NCBI RefSeq assembly: GCF_017916425.1
Contig: NZ_JAFMSX010000002.1
Location: forward strand, 614,413-678,412
Origin: Nocardioides sp. SYSU D00065
Lineage (GTDB): Bacteria; Actinomycetota; Actinomycetes; Propionibacteriales; Nocardioidaceae
Length of the DNA: 64,000 nt
Reading direction: 5' to 3'
Shown: positions 30,350 through 38,352 of the stretch, piece by piece
How positions within the stretch are numbered: position 1 is the first letter of the stretch
Layout: each line of letters begins with the position of its first letter
Program-made: the position numbers and the translations under genes
Notes under the pieces: generated by a model
What the model was told of the DNA's origin: nothing
Databases searched by the model: none
What the model saw: only the letters and a program-made list of their open reading frames with translations

Positions 30350-30379
30350 AGGGAGGCCGACGCAACCGTCGGCCTCCCT
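30350..30379. terminator. Intra-operon terminator/attenuator after the binding-protein gene
   Basis: AGGGAGGCCGACG and CGTCGGCCTCCCT form a perfect 13-bp stem with a CAAC loop. On the minus strand it lies 21 bp after the bmp gene stop, is followed by CTCTTCTGTG, and precedes the ATPase gene. It probably lets the lipoprotein be made in excess over the ATPase and permeases. Confidence 0.8.
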
Positions 30380-30400
30380 CCGTGTGGAGCGTGCGGGTGA

Positions 30401-31513
30401 TCAGCCCAGGTAGGAGTTCACCTTGATCGAGCCGTCGATGATGCCGGCCTTGACGGTCTCGAGCTCGTCGGTGAGCTCGGGGTTGACCTTGTCCTCGAAG
30501 TTGTGGAACGGGGCGATGCCGACGCCGTCGTTCTCGAGGGTGCCGATGTAGGGCGCGAAGTCGAACTCGTCCTTGCCCGCGGCCAGGACGGCCTCGTAGG
30601 TGGAGACCTTCATGCCCTTGAGGATCGACGTCAGGACGTAGTCCTGGGTGTTCGGGTCGGTCTCGTAGAGGTCGGCGTCGACACCGACCATGGCGACGTC
30701 CTTGCCGGAGTCCTCGATCGCGGTGATCGCGCCCTGGTAGATCGGGCCACCGACGGGCAGGACGACGTCGACGTCCTGGTCGAGGATCTGCTTGGCCGTG
30801 CTGGTCGCGGCCTCGTTGGCCTCGAAGCCACCGGTGAACGAGCCGTTCTTGCCGTCCCAGCCGACGACCTCGATGTCCTTGCCCTTCTCCTCGGCGTAGT
30901 ACTCAGCGCCCTGCTTGAAGCCGTCCATGAAGATGGTGACGGTCGGGAAGGGCATGCCGCCGAAGGTGCCGACCTTGCCGGTCTTGGTGTAGTCGGCAGC
31001 GGCGTAGCCGGCCAGGAACGCGGCCTGCGCGGTGTCGTAGAGCAGCGGCTTGATGTTCTCCTCGTCGGCCTTGCCGTCGAAGGTCTCGCCGTCCTCGCCG
31101 CCGTCGGCCGAGTCGTCGATGAGGACGTACTCGATCTCGGGGTTCGCGGCCGCCGACTCCTTGGTGGCAGCGGCCAGGGCGAAGCCGACGGTGACGATCA
31201 CGTCGCAGCCCTGACCGACGAGGCTCTCCAGGTTGGGGCCATAGTCGTTCTCGCTGTTGGACTCCACGGAGGTGAGCTCCGCGCCGAGCTCGTCGGCGGC
31301 CTGCTTGGCGCCCTCGTAGCCGAGCTGGTTGAACGACTTGTCGTCGAAACCGCCGGCGTCGGAGACGATGCACGGCTGGAAGTCGCTCGATGCGGCCTCA
31401 CCGCCGCTACCGCCGCCGCTCTCCTCCTCGGGCGCTTCGCCGCACGCAGCCAGGGTCGCGGCCGCGAGCAGCGCCACGAAGCCGCTCGAGACGACCTTCC
31501 TCGTCTTCAACAC
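30401..31513 (-). CDS. BMP family nucleoside-binding lipoprotein
   Basis: A 370-residue substrate-binding protein of the Bmp/PnrA family (PF02608). The signal peptide ends in the lipobox LAAC with Cys at about residue 24, followed by a Glu/Gly/Ser linker. The mature domain starts CIVSDAGGFDDKSFNQLGYEG, typical of nucleoside-binding PnrA-like proteins, and contains VVGWDGKNGSFTGGFEANE and VLPVGGPIYQGA. GTG 31513 has GGAGG 4 nt upstream; TTG 31510 is also possible. It is divergent from cdd-deoA, which supports a nucleoside substrate. Confidence 0.93.
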   Translation of the reverse strand: MLKTRKVVSSGFVALLAAATLAACGEAPEEESGGGSGGEAASSDFQPCIVSDAGGFDDKSFNQLGYEGAKQAADELGAELTSVESNSENDYGPNLESLVGQGCDVIVTVGFALAAATKESAAANPEIEYVLIDDSADGGEDGETFDGKADEENIKPLLYDTAQAAFLAGYAAADYTKTGKVGTFGGMPFPTVTIFMDGFKQGAEYYAEEKGKDIEVVGWDGKNGSFTGGFEANEAATSTAKQILDQDVDVVLPVGGPIYQGAITAIEDSGKDVAMVGVDADLYETDPNTQDYVLTSILKGMKVSTYEAVLAAGKDEFDFAPYIGTLENDGVGIAPFHNFEDKVNPELTDELETVKAGIIDGSIKVNSYLG

Positions 31514-31686
31514 AATGCCTCCAAGTTCGTGCACCCCGGGATGGGGTCAGCTTTCCGGCGTCATGATGCCTGCCCCCACGCCGCCCGTCACGCAGATCCG
31601 GCACAACGTCACCCGTTTGAGACCTAGGACTTCCGGCGACCCGCGCTGCTGTGCGCACGATCGCCGGCATGCGCCATAGTGGCCGC

Positions 31687-32142
31687 GTGGAGCAGAGGGA
31701 CTGGGACGAGCTGAGATCCGCCGCCGTCGAGGTGATGGGGCGTGCCTACGCCCCCTATTCGGGCTACCCCGTGGGCGCCGCCGCGCTGGTCGACGACGGC
31801 CGCCTCGTGGTCGGCTGCAACGTGGAGAACGCGGCGTACGGCGTGGTGCTGTGCGCCGAGTGCGGGCTGGTCTCCCAGCTGCACGCGAGCGGCGGCGGGC
31901 GGCTGACGCACTTCGTGTGCGTCAACGGCGCCGGCGAGGTGATCATGCCGTGCGGTCGCTGCCGCCAGCTCTTGTTCGAGCACGGCGGTCGCGACCTGCT
32001 GCTGTGGACGGTGTCCGGCGTCCGCCCGATGTCGGAGGTGCTGCCGGACGCGTTCGGTCCCGACGACCTGGCCGCCGTGGCGCCCACGCCCGACGCCTCC
32101 ACCAGCACCGCCACCGCCACCGCCACCGGAGGTGAGCGCTGA
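31687..32142 (+). CDS. cdd: Cytidine deaminase
   Basis: Zinc enzyme converting (deoxy)cytidine to (deoxy)uridine, 151 residues. Active-site blocks are CNVENAAYG, the catalytic CAECGLV and the zinc-binding PCGRCRQLLFEHG. A low-complexity Ser/Thr/Ala tail (TPDASTSTATATATGG) ends the protein. GTG 31687 is preferred to ATG 31669 because a CATAGT -10-like box lies 6 nt upstream of the GTG. The stop overlaps the deoA start (TGATG). Confidence 0.93.
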   Translation: MEQRDWDELRSAAVEVMGRAYAPYSGYPVGAAALVDDGRLVVGCNVENAAYGVVLCAECGLVSQLHASGGGRLTHFVCVNGAGEVIMPCGRCRQLLFEHGGRDLLLWTVSGVRPMSEVLPDAFGPDDLAAVAPTPDASTSTATATATGGER

Positions 32143-33422
32143 TGCCCGCCCACGACGCCGTCGAGGTGATCGTCGCCAAGCGCGACGGGCACGAGCTGAG
32201 CGACAGCCAGATCGACTGGGTGATCGACGCCTACACCCGCGGCGCGGTGGCCGACGAGCAGATGTCGGCCCTCGCCATGGCGATCCTCCTCAACGGCATG
32301 AACCGCACCGAGATCGCGCGCTGGACCGCCGCGATGATCGCGTCGGGCGAGCGGATGGACTTCTCCACGCTGTCGCGCCCGACCGCTGACAAGCACTCCA
32401 CGGGTGGCGTCGGCGACAAGATCACGCTCCCGCTGGCGCCCCTCGTGGCCGCCTGCGGCGTCGCGGTGCCGCAGCTGTCCGGTCGCGGGCTCGGCCACAC
32501 CGGTGGCACCCTCGACAAGCTCGAGTCGGTGCCGGGCTGGCGGGCGTCGCTGAGCAACGAGGAGATGTTCGCGATCCTCGAGGACGTCGGCGCGGTGATC
32601 TGCGCGGCCGGCGACGGCCTCGCCCCGGCCGACAAGAAGCTCTACGCGCTGCGCGACGTCACCGGCACGGTCGAGGCGATCCCGCTGATCGCCAGCTCGA
32701 TCATGAGCAAGAAGATCGCCGAGGGGACCGGCGCGCTGGTGCTGGACGTGAAGGTCGGCAGCGGCGCCTTCATGAAGGACCTGGCCACGGCCCGCGAGCT
32801 CGCCGAGACGATGGTCGCCCTCGGCACGGACGCAGGCGTCCGCACGGTCGCGCTGCTCACCGACATGGCCACGCCGCTCGGGCTGACCGCCGGCAACGCG
32901 ATCGAGGTGCAGGAGTCCGTCGAGGTGCTCGCCGGCGGCGGTCCGGCCGACGTCGTCGAGCTGACCCTCGCCCTGGCGCGCGAGATGCTGGCGGGCGCTG
33001 GTCGCGACGACGTCGACCCCGCCGACAGGCTCGCTGACGGCTCGGCCATGGACGCCTGGAAGGCGATGATCCGCGCTCAGGGCGGCGACCCGGACGCGCC
33101 CCTGCCGCAGGCGAAGGAGTCGCACGTCGTGGCCGCACCGACGAGCGGCACGCTGACGCGCCTCGACGCGATGGCGGTGGGGATGGCCGCGTGGCGTCTC
33201 GGTGCGGGCCGGGCCCGCAAGGAGGACCCGGTGCAGGCCGGGGCCGGCGTGGTCTGGCACGCCCGGCCCGGCGATCAGGTCACCGCGGGGGAGCCGCTGT
33301 TCACGCTGCTCACCGACGAGCCCGAGCGGTTCGAGCGGGCGCTGGCCTCGCTCGACGGCGGCTGGGAGATCGGCGACGGGCCGTTCGAGCCCACTCCGCT
33401 GGTGCTCGACCGAATCTCCTGA
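32142..33422 (+). CDS. deoA: Thymidine phosphorylase
   Basis: Phosphorolysis of thymidine and deoxyuridine to the base and 2-deoxyribose 1-phosphate, 426 residues. The family signature SGRGLGHTGGTLDKLESVPG is intact near residues 110-129. Other blocks are KHSTGGVGDKITL for phosphate binding, SSIMSKKIAEG and DVKVGSGAFMK. It is coupled to cdd by a 1-nt overlap, so deaminated deoxycytidine feeds straight into it. A hairpin follows at 33438-33461. Confidence 0.96.
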   Translation: MPAHDAVEVIVAKRDGHELSDSQIDWVIDAYTRGAVADEQMSALAMAILLNGMNRTEIARWTAAMIASGERMDFSTLSRPTADKHSTGGVGDKITLPLAPLVAACGVAVPQLSGRGLGHTGGTLDKLESVPGWRASLSNEEMFAILEDVGAVICAAGDGLAPADKKLYALRDVTGTVEAIPLIASSIMSKKIAEGTGALVLDVKVGSGAFMKDLATARELAETMVALGTDAGVRTVALLTDMATPLGLTAGNAIEVQESVEVLAGGGPADVVELTLALAREMLAGAGRDDVDPADRLADGSAMDAWKAMIRAQGGDPDAPLPQAKESHVVAAPTSGTLTRLDAMAVGMAAWRLGAGRARKEDPVQAGAGVVWHARPGDQVTAGEPLFTLLTDEPERFERALASLDGGWEIGDGPFEPTPLVLDRIS

Positions 33423-33437
33423 CGCTCCGATAACGCC

Positions 33438-33461
33438 CCTGACCGGGCACGCCCGGTCAGG
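33438..33461. terminator. Bidirectional terminator between deoA and the MaoC-like gene
   Basis: CCTGACCGGG and CCCGGTCAGG form a perfect 10-bp stem with a CACG loop. It overlaps the stop codon of the converging gene. Confidence 0.7.
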
Positions 33462-33909
33462 ACAGGAGCAGCACCACGTGCGCGGCCACGCACGCCGGCT
33501 TGTCGTACCCCTCGATCTCCACGGTGTGCTCGACGATCAGCTGCTTGCCCGTGGGCAGGTCGCGGACCTCGCCGAACCGCACGTGCGAGCGCAGCCGGCT
33601 GCCCACGGGCACCGGGCTGGGGAAGCGCACCTTCTCCAGCCCGTAGTTGAGCCGGGCGCCGGGCGTCTCGAGGCGGAACACCTCACTGGCGAAGTGGGGG
33701 AGCAGGCTGAGCGTCAGGAAGCCGTGCGCGATCGTGGTGCCGAACGGACCCGCCGCCGCGGCGTCGACGTCGACGTGGATCCACTGGTGGTCCAACGTGG
33801 CGTCCGCGAAGGCGTCGATCCGCGCCTGGTCGACGAGGAGCCACTCGCTGGTGCCGATGTCGGTCCCGGCGGCAGCGGCGACGTCGTCGAGCGAGGTGAA
33901 GGTGCGCAT
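33457..33909 (-). CDS. MaoC-like acyl dehydratase (hot-dog fold)
   Basis: A 150-residue hot-dog protein. The hydratase motif is present as FADATLDHQWIHVD, followed by GPFGTTIAHGFLTLSLLP, as in R-specific enoyl-CoA hydratases and NodN-like proteins. The physiological substrate is unknown; a beta-hydroxyacyl-CoA hydratase activity is likely but not certain. ATG 33909 (MRTFTSLDDV) is chosen; GTG 33915 would add two residues. It is a single gene divergent from add with 35 bp between starts, so the promoters must overlap. Confidence 0.85.
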   Translation of the reverse strand: MRTFTSLDDVAAAAGTDIGTSEWLLVDQARIDAFADATLDHQWIHVDVDAAAAGPFGTTIAHGFLTLSLLPHFASEVFRLETPGARLNYGLEKVRFPSPVPVGSRLRSHVRFGEVRDLPTGKQLIVEHTVEIEGYDKPACVAAHVVLLLS

Positions 33910-33944
33910 GGGCACGAAGATAGTCCGCCTGCTTGGATGAGCAG

Positions 33945-35036
33945 GTGACCGATCACAGCCGTCGACCCACCCGTGAGCAGGTGCACGCCGCCCCCAAGGT
34001 CCTGCTGCACGACCACCTCGACGGCGGCCTGCGGCCGCAGACGATCGTCGAGCTCGCCGCCGAGGCGGGGCACCGGCTGCCCGCCGACGATGCCGAGTCG
34101 CTGGGGCGCTGGTTCGCGGAGTCCGCGGACTCCGGCTCGCTGGTGCGCTACCTCGAGACCTTCGACCACACCGTCGCGGTCATGCAGAACGGACCCGCGA
34201 TCGCCCGCGTCGCCCGTGAGTGCGTGGAGGACCTCGCCGCCGACGGCGTCGTCTACGCCGAGGTGCGCTACGCGCCCGAGCAGCACGTGAGCGGCGGGAT
34301 GACGCTCGACGAGGTCGTCGCGGCGGTGCAGGAGGGCTTCGACGCCGCGATGGCCGCCAGCGGCGGCCGGATCGTCGTACGCCAGCTGCTCACCGCGATG
34401 CGGCACCAGGCCCGGTCGATGGAGATCGCCGAGCTGGCCATCGCCTGGCGCGACCGGGGGGTCGCCGGCTTCGACATCGCGGGCGCCGAGGCGGGCTTCC
34501 CGCCCACTCGGCACCTCGACGCCTTCGAGTACCTCCAGCGGGAGAACGCCCACTTCACCATCCATGCCGGCGAGGCCTTCGGGCTGCCGTCGATCTGGGA
34601 GGCGATCCAGTGGTGCGGCGCCGACCGGCTGGGCCACGGCGTGCGGATCATCGACGACATCACCGTCGCCGACGACGGCTCGGTCCAGCTGGGCCGGCTG
34701 GCGGCGTACGTCCGGGACAAGCGGATCCCGCTCGAGATGTGCCCGAGCTCCAACGTCCAGACCGGTGCCGCGGAGTCGTTCGCCACCCACCCGATCGGGC
34801 TGCTCACCGATCTCCGGTTCCGGGTGACCGTCAACACCGACAACCGGCTGATGAGCGGCACGTCGATGACCGAGGAGATGTACGGGCTGGTCGAGGCGTT
34901 CGGCTACTCGCTGGAGGACCTGCGCTGGTTCACCATCAACGCGATGAAGTCGGCGTTCCTGCCCTTCGACGAGCGGTTGGCGATCATCGAGCGGGTCGTC
35001 AAGCCCGGCTACGCCGAGCTGGCCGCGCAGGGCTAG
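33945..35036 (+). CDS. add: Adenosine deaminase
   Basis: Zinc-dependent deamination of (deoxy)adenosine to (deoxy)inosine, 363 residues in a TIM-barrel. The metal ligands are in [10 protein letters not shown] (HxH) and [10 protein letters not shown], the catalytic HGVRI block is DRLGHGVRI, and the last ligand region is [18 protein letters not shown] 33945 is chosen; a TTG at 33933 lies 6 nt after a TAGTCC box and is an alternative leaderless start adding four residues. The stop shares CTAG (35033-35036) with the converging kinase gene. Confidence 0.94.
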   Translation: MTDHSRRPTREQVHAAPKVLLHDHLDGGLRPQTIVELAAEAGHRLPADDAESLGRWFAESADSGSLVRYLETFDHTVAVMQNGPAIARVARECVEDLAADGVVYAEVRYAPEQHVSGGMTLDEVVAAVQEGFDAAMAASGGRIVVRQLLTAMRHQARSMEIAELAIAWRDRGVAGFDIAGAEAGFPPTRHLDAFEYLQRENAHFTIHAGEAFGLPSIWEAIQWCGADRLGHGVRIIDDITVADDGSVQLGRLAAYVRDKRIPLEMCPSSNVQTGAAESFATHPIGLLTDLRFRVTVNTDNRLMSGTSMTEEMYGLVEAFGYSLEDLRWFTINAMKSAFLPFDERLAIIERVVKPGYAELAAQG

Positions 35037-35638
35037 GGCCGGCGCGCCGAGGCCGTGAGCTCGGCGTAGGCCTGGTCGCCGGTCGCCCGGCGGCACCCCT
35101 GGCGCAGCGCGTGCGCGACGACCCGCTGCTGGTCGCGCATCAGCGCCCTTCCGCGGCGCAGCAGCACGAGCGGGGGCTTGCGGTGCTCGCGCAGGTCGCG
35201 GGTCAGGCGGCGCCAGAAGGTGATCAGCGGGTGCTGGGTGATGCAGTAGGCGGCGGCGAGCAGTCCCTCGTCGCGGCAGGCCTGGACGACCTCGGGCGCG
35301 AAGATGCCCTCGGCGACGAACCGGCTGCTCCCGCCGAGGTCGACCGTGCGCGACCCGCAGCGGCCGTTCTGTGCGATCTCGTAGACCGGGACCTCGCTGC
35401 GACCGGTGGCGCACAGCTCGCGGAGGGCGGCGAGCGCGTGGTCGCGGTGCCACGAGCCCGGGTCGTCCCAGTCGACCAGACCGGCGTTGGCGCCGTGGTC
35501 GATCCGCGGCAGGGTCGGGTCGTCGCCGTCCTTGTAGAAGTCGTCGAGGCGCAGGACGGGCAGCCCGAGCCGCTCGGCGAGCCGGGACTTCCCGGCCCCG
35601 CTGGGGCCGGCCAGGACGACCACCTGGGCTGTGCTCAT
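35033..35638 (-). CDS. Uridine kinase-like P-loop protein
   Basis: A 201-residue nucleoside kinase family protein. Walker A is [15 protein letters not shown] near residue 11. It is followed by [19 protein letters not shown] and the DWDDPGSW block that positions the nucleoside in uridine kinases; [14 protein letters not shown] is the Walker B-like region. Phosphorylation of uridine or a related nucleoside is likely given the neighbours. The C-terminal 60 residues are Arg-rich. ATG 35638; no partner gene on its strand. Confidence 0.8.
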   Translation of the reverse strand: MSTAQVVVLAGPSGAGKSRLAERLGLPVLRLDDFYKDGDDPTLPRIDHGANAGLVDWDDPGSWHRDHALAALRELCATGRSEVPVYEIAQNGRCGSRTVDLGGSSRFVAEGIFAPEVVQACRDEGLLAAAYCITQHPLITFWRRLTRDLREHRKPPLVLLRRGRALMRDQQRVVAHALRQGCRRATGDQAYAELTASARRP

Positions 35639-35732
35639 GTGTTACGAACTCATTTCGTCGTTCGACCACGGAGGGTCGGGCTGGACATTAGTCTCGCGCA
35701 AACCCCGACCGACACCTCTGTGGGAGGCCCCC

Positions 35733-37406
35733 ATGAGTCTCGACGACTCGACCGCAGCGCCGGACGGCTCGCAGACCTCCGGAGGGTCTCGACGATCCTC
35801 GCGCACCGGCAGAGTGCCGCTGCTCGTGGGGCTCGCCCTGCTGCTCGTGATCGGCGTCGTCGGCTTCCTCGTGATCGGCGGCGGCGACGATACCGAGGCG
35901 GCGGACTGCGTCTCGGAGCAGGTCACTCTGACCACGGCTCCGGTGATGGAGAGCCTGGTCGCGCAGGCGGTCGAGGACGTCAACGCGGACGAGCCGTGCA
36001 TCGACATCGAGGTCTCCACCGGCACCGTGAAGGACGTGGTGGCGCTGCTGGGCGATCCCGACGCCGAGCTGCCCGAGATCTGGATCCCCGACAGCCCGAC
36101 GTGGAAGGGGCAGCTCACCGCGGCGGGCTGGACCGGCACGCCGGTCGCCGACGTGCTCGCGCAGACGCCCGTGGGCCTGATCGGCGGCCCGGCCGCTCAG
36201 GCCCCGGCGTCGTGGACCGACGTCCTCGACGGCGGCAGCCTGGCCATGGCCGACCCGAGCGCCGAGGGCGCGTCAGCGCTCGCCCTGCTGGCGCCCTACG
36301 CCGAGATGGGCCGCACCGGCGAGACGCCGGCCTCCATCGAGCAGAAGACCGTCCCCGTCGCGCAGACCTATGGCGAGCGTGCCGTCTCCGGCGGCGCCAC
36401 CGAGACCGACCTCTCGACCATCTCGGCGTCGAGCACCCAGCTGGTGCCCGCGACCGAGCAGGCCTACCTCCGGGCCCGCCGAAGCAACGACCAGCTGACC
36501 CTGGTGGCGCCCCGGACCGGCGTACCGATGCTCCAGTACCCGCTGGTCGACGTGAACCGCGGCAGCATGGACGTCATGGCCCAGGGCGGCGACCTCTCGG
36601 CGCGGGTGGCGCGCGCGCTGACCCGATGGTTCACCTCGGCCGCCGGTGCCCGGGCGATCGCCGCCGCCGAGCTGCGCGGTCCCGACGGCGCCCCGCTCGG
36701 CAGCGACATCGGGCTCGGTGACGCGCCGGTGCTGGACAGGGTGGCCCAGAAGACCACCGACGACGTCCTGCGCCAGTGGCGGGTGCTGTCGGTCCCCTCC
36801 AGCATCCTCGCGGTGGTCGACCTGTCCGGCTCGATGAAGACCGCCATCGGCGGCGTCACCCGCATCGAGCTCGCCGTCAACGCCTCCCAGGTCGCCCTCG
36901 AGGCCTTCCCCGCCCAGGCGCGCATCGGCGTCTGGGGCTTCTCCAAGAACCGTGGCGAGGACGGCGCCTCGTGGGCGGAGTACGCCGCGCTCGACCGCCT
37001 CGACGCCCCCGCCGGCGACGCCGGCACCCACGGCGACGTGGTCCGTGAGGAGGCCGCCGCCCTGGTGGGGCGCGTGCGTGGCGCCACCGGCCTCATGGAC
37101 ACCGCGCTGGCCGCCTACAAGCACGCCCAGGAGAAGTGGGACCCGGCGTGGTTCAACTCCGTGGTGATCTTCACCGACGGCGCGAGCGACGACTCCAGCT
37201 CGCTGTCGCTGGAGTCGCTGGTCAACCAGCTGAAGTCGATCCGCGACCCCGCCAAGCCGGTCAAGGTGATCATCATCGGCATCTCGGAGGACTCCGACAC
37301 CGGTGAGCTCGAGCAGATCGCCGCGGCGACCGGCGGGCAGAACTACCTGGTGAGGAACCCCAACGAGATCCTCGGCGTGCTCGCCCAGGCGCTGGTCAAC
37401 CGCTGA
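35733..37406 (+). CDS. Membrane-anchored substrate-binding and vWA domain protein
   Basis: A 557-residue protein with a short cytoplasmic N-terminus and one membrane helix (about residues 28-47). An extracytoplasmic type 2 solute-binding-like domain (about 55-340) is followed by a von Willebrand A domain. The vWA domain has an intact metal site: VDLSGSM with the following threonine regions, and FTDGAS. The ribosome site GGGAGG precedes ATG 35733. This architecture occurs in actinobacteria without a known transporter. No permease or ATPase gene lies beside it, so a binding or scaffold role outside the membrane is more likely than import. A strong hairpin terminator follows. Confidence 0.85.
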   Translation: MSLDDSTAAPDGSQTSGGSRRSSRTGRVPLLVGLALLLVIGVVGFLVIGGGDDTEAADCVSEQVTLTTAPVMESLVAQAVEDVNADEPCIDIEVSTGTVKDVVALLGDPDAELPEIWIPDSPTWKGQLTAAGWTGTPVADVLAQTPVGLIGGPAAQAPASWTDVLDGGSLAMADPSAEGASALALLAPYAEMGRTGETPASIEQKTVPVAQTYGERAVSGGATETDLSTISASSTQLVPATEQAYLRARRSNDQLTLVAPRTGVPMLQYPLVDVNRGSMDVMAQGGDLSARVARALTRWFTSAAGARAIAAAELRGPDGAPLGSDIGLGDAPVLDRVAQKTTDDVLRQWRVLSVPSSILAVVDLSGSMKTAIGGVTRIELAVNASQVALEAFPAQARIGVWGFSKNRGEDGASWAEYAALDRLDAPAGDAGTHGDVVREEAAALVGRVRGATGLMDTALAAYKHAQEKWDPAWFNSVVIFTDGASDDSSSLSLESLVNQLKSIRDPAKPVKVIIIGISEDSDTGELEQIAAATGGQNYLVRNPNEILGVLAQALVNR

Positions 37407-37416
37407 TCGAACGGAT

Positions 37417-37457
37417 CGTGGAGGATCCGGGTCACCAGGTGACTCGGATCCTCCACG
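37417..37457. terminator. Long hairpin terminator between converging genes
   Basis: CGTGGAGGATCCG (37417-37429) pairs perfectly with 37445-37457, and the inner GTCACC/GGTGAC extends the stem. It serves the vWA-protein gene and perhaps the converging aldehyde dehydrogenase operon. Confidence 0.8.
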
Positions 37458-37485
37458 GTCTCGGCGGACGGCTGTCAGGTCCGGG

Positions 37486-38352
37486 TCAGACCCCGATGGG
37501 GTGCCAGACGGTCTTGGTCTCCATGAACCGCGTCATCCGGTCCAGGTCAGGCTCGGCCAGCCAGTCGGTGTCGGGGGCGGGGCGGCGTACGCGCTTGAGG
37601 TTGTCGGCGGCCGACACCTCGAGCTGCGCGGCCAGGGCCGGGTCGGCCACGCCCGTGAGGTCGATGCCGTTGACGTCCATGTGCGAGGCCAGCCAGGGCG
37701 CGATCTCCGCCACGGAGCCGGTGAGCACGTTGACCACGCCGCCGGGCAGGTCGCTGGTCGCCATCACCTCGCCGAGCGTGATGGCCGTCAGCGGGTGCTG
37801 CTCGCTCGCGATCACCACGACCGTGTTGCCGGTGACGATGAGCGGCGCCACGACGCTGACCAGCCCCAGCAGCGGTCCACGGGGCGCGACGACGGCGATG
37901 ACGCCGCTCGGCTCCGGGGTGGAGAGGTTGAAGTACGGGCCGGCGACCGGGTTGGCGTTGCCGACGACCTGGGCGATCTTGTCGGCCCAGCCGGCGTACC
38001 ACACGAGCCGGTCGACAGCGGCGTCGACGTAGGCGCGGGCACGGCCGGGGGAGACGCCCTCGGCGGCGCGCAGCTCGGCCTCGAACTGCTCGCGACGGCC
38101 CTCCAGCACCTCGGCGATGCGGTAGACGACCTGTGCCCGGTTGTAGGCGGTGCGCCCCGACCAGCCGCCGAAGGCGGCGCGGGCGGCGACGACGGCGTCA
38201 CGCGCGTCCTTGCGCGAGGCCTGGGCGGCGTTGGCCAGCAGGCGGCCCTTCGCGTCGTTGACGACGTAGGAGCGCCCGGACTCCGAGCGGGGGAACTGCC
38301 CGCCGATGTAGAGCTTGTAGGTCTTGCGCACGTCGATGCGTGTCGATGCCAT
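37486..38352 (-). CDS. Truncated aldehyde dehydrogenase-like protein, catalytic half missing
   Basis: A 288-residue member of the ALDH fold that keeps the N-terminal NAD-binding part (YKLYIGGQFPRSESGRSY, YAGWADKIAQVVG, GVIAVVAPRGPLLGLVSVV, LPGGVVNVLTG). It lacks the half with the catalytic cysteine and the Glu of the ELGGK block, ending instead in LKRVRRPAPDTDWLAEPDLD. It follows a complete ALDH gene with a 1-nt overlap (TGATG). The pair resembles the two ALDH domains of ALDH16-type proteins, in which the second is non-catalytic, here as separate chains. A structural or regulatory subunit is a reasonable guess. Confidence 0.82.
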   Translation of the reverse strand: MASTRIDVRKTYKLYIGGQFPRSESGRSYVVNDAKGRLLANAAQASRKDARDAVVAARAAFGGWSGRTAYNRAQVVYRIAEVLEGRREQFEAELRAAEGVSPGRARAYVDAAVDRLVWYAGWADKIAQVVGNANPVAGPYFNLSTPEPSGVIAVVAPRGPLLGLVSVVAPLIVTGNTVVVIASEQHPLTAITLGEVMATSDLPGGVVNVLTGSVAEIAPWLASHMDVNGIDLTGVADPALAAQLEVSAADNLKRVRRPAPDTDWLAEPDLDRMTRFMETKTVWHPIGV

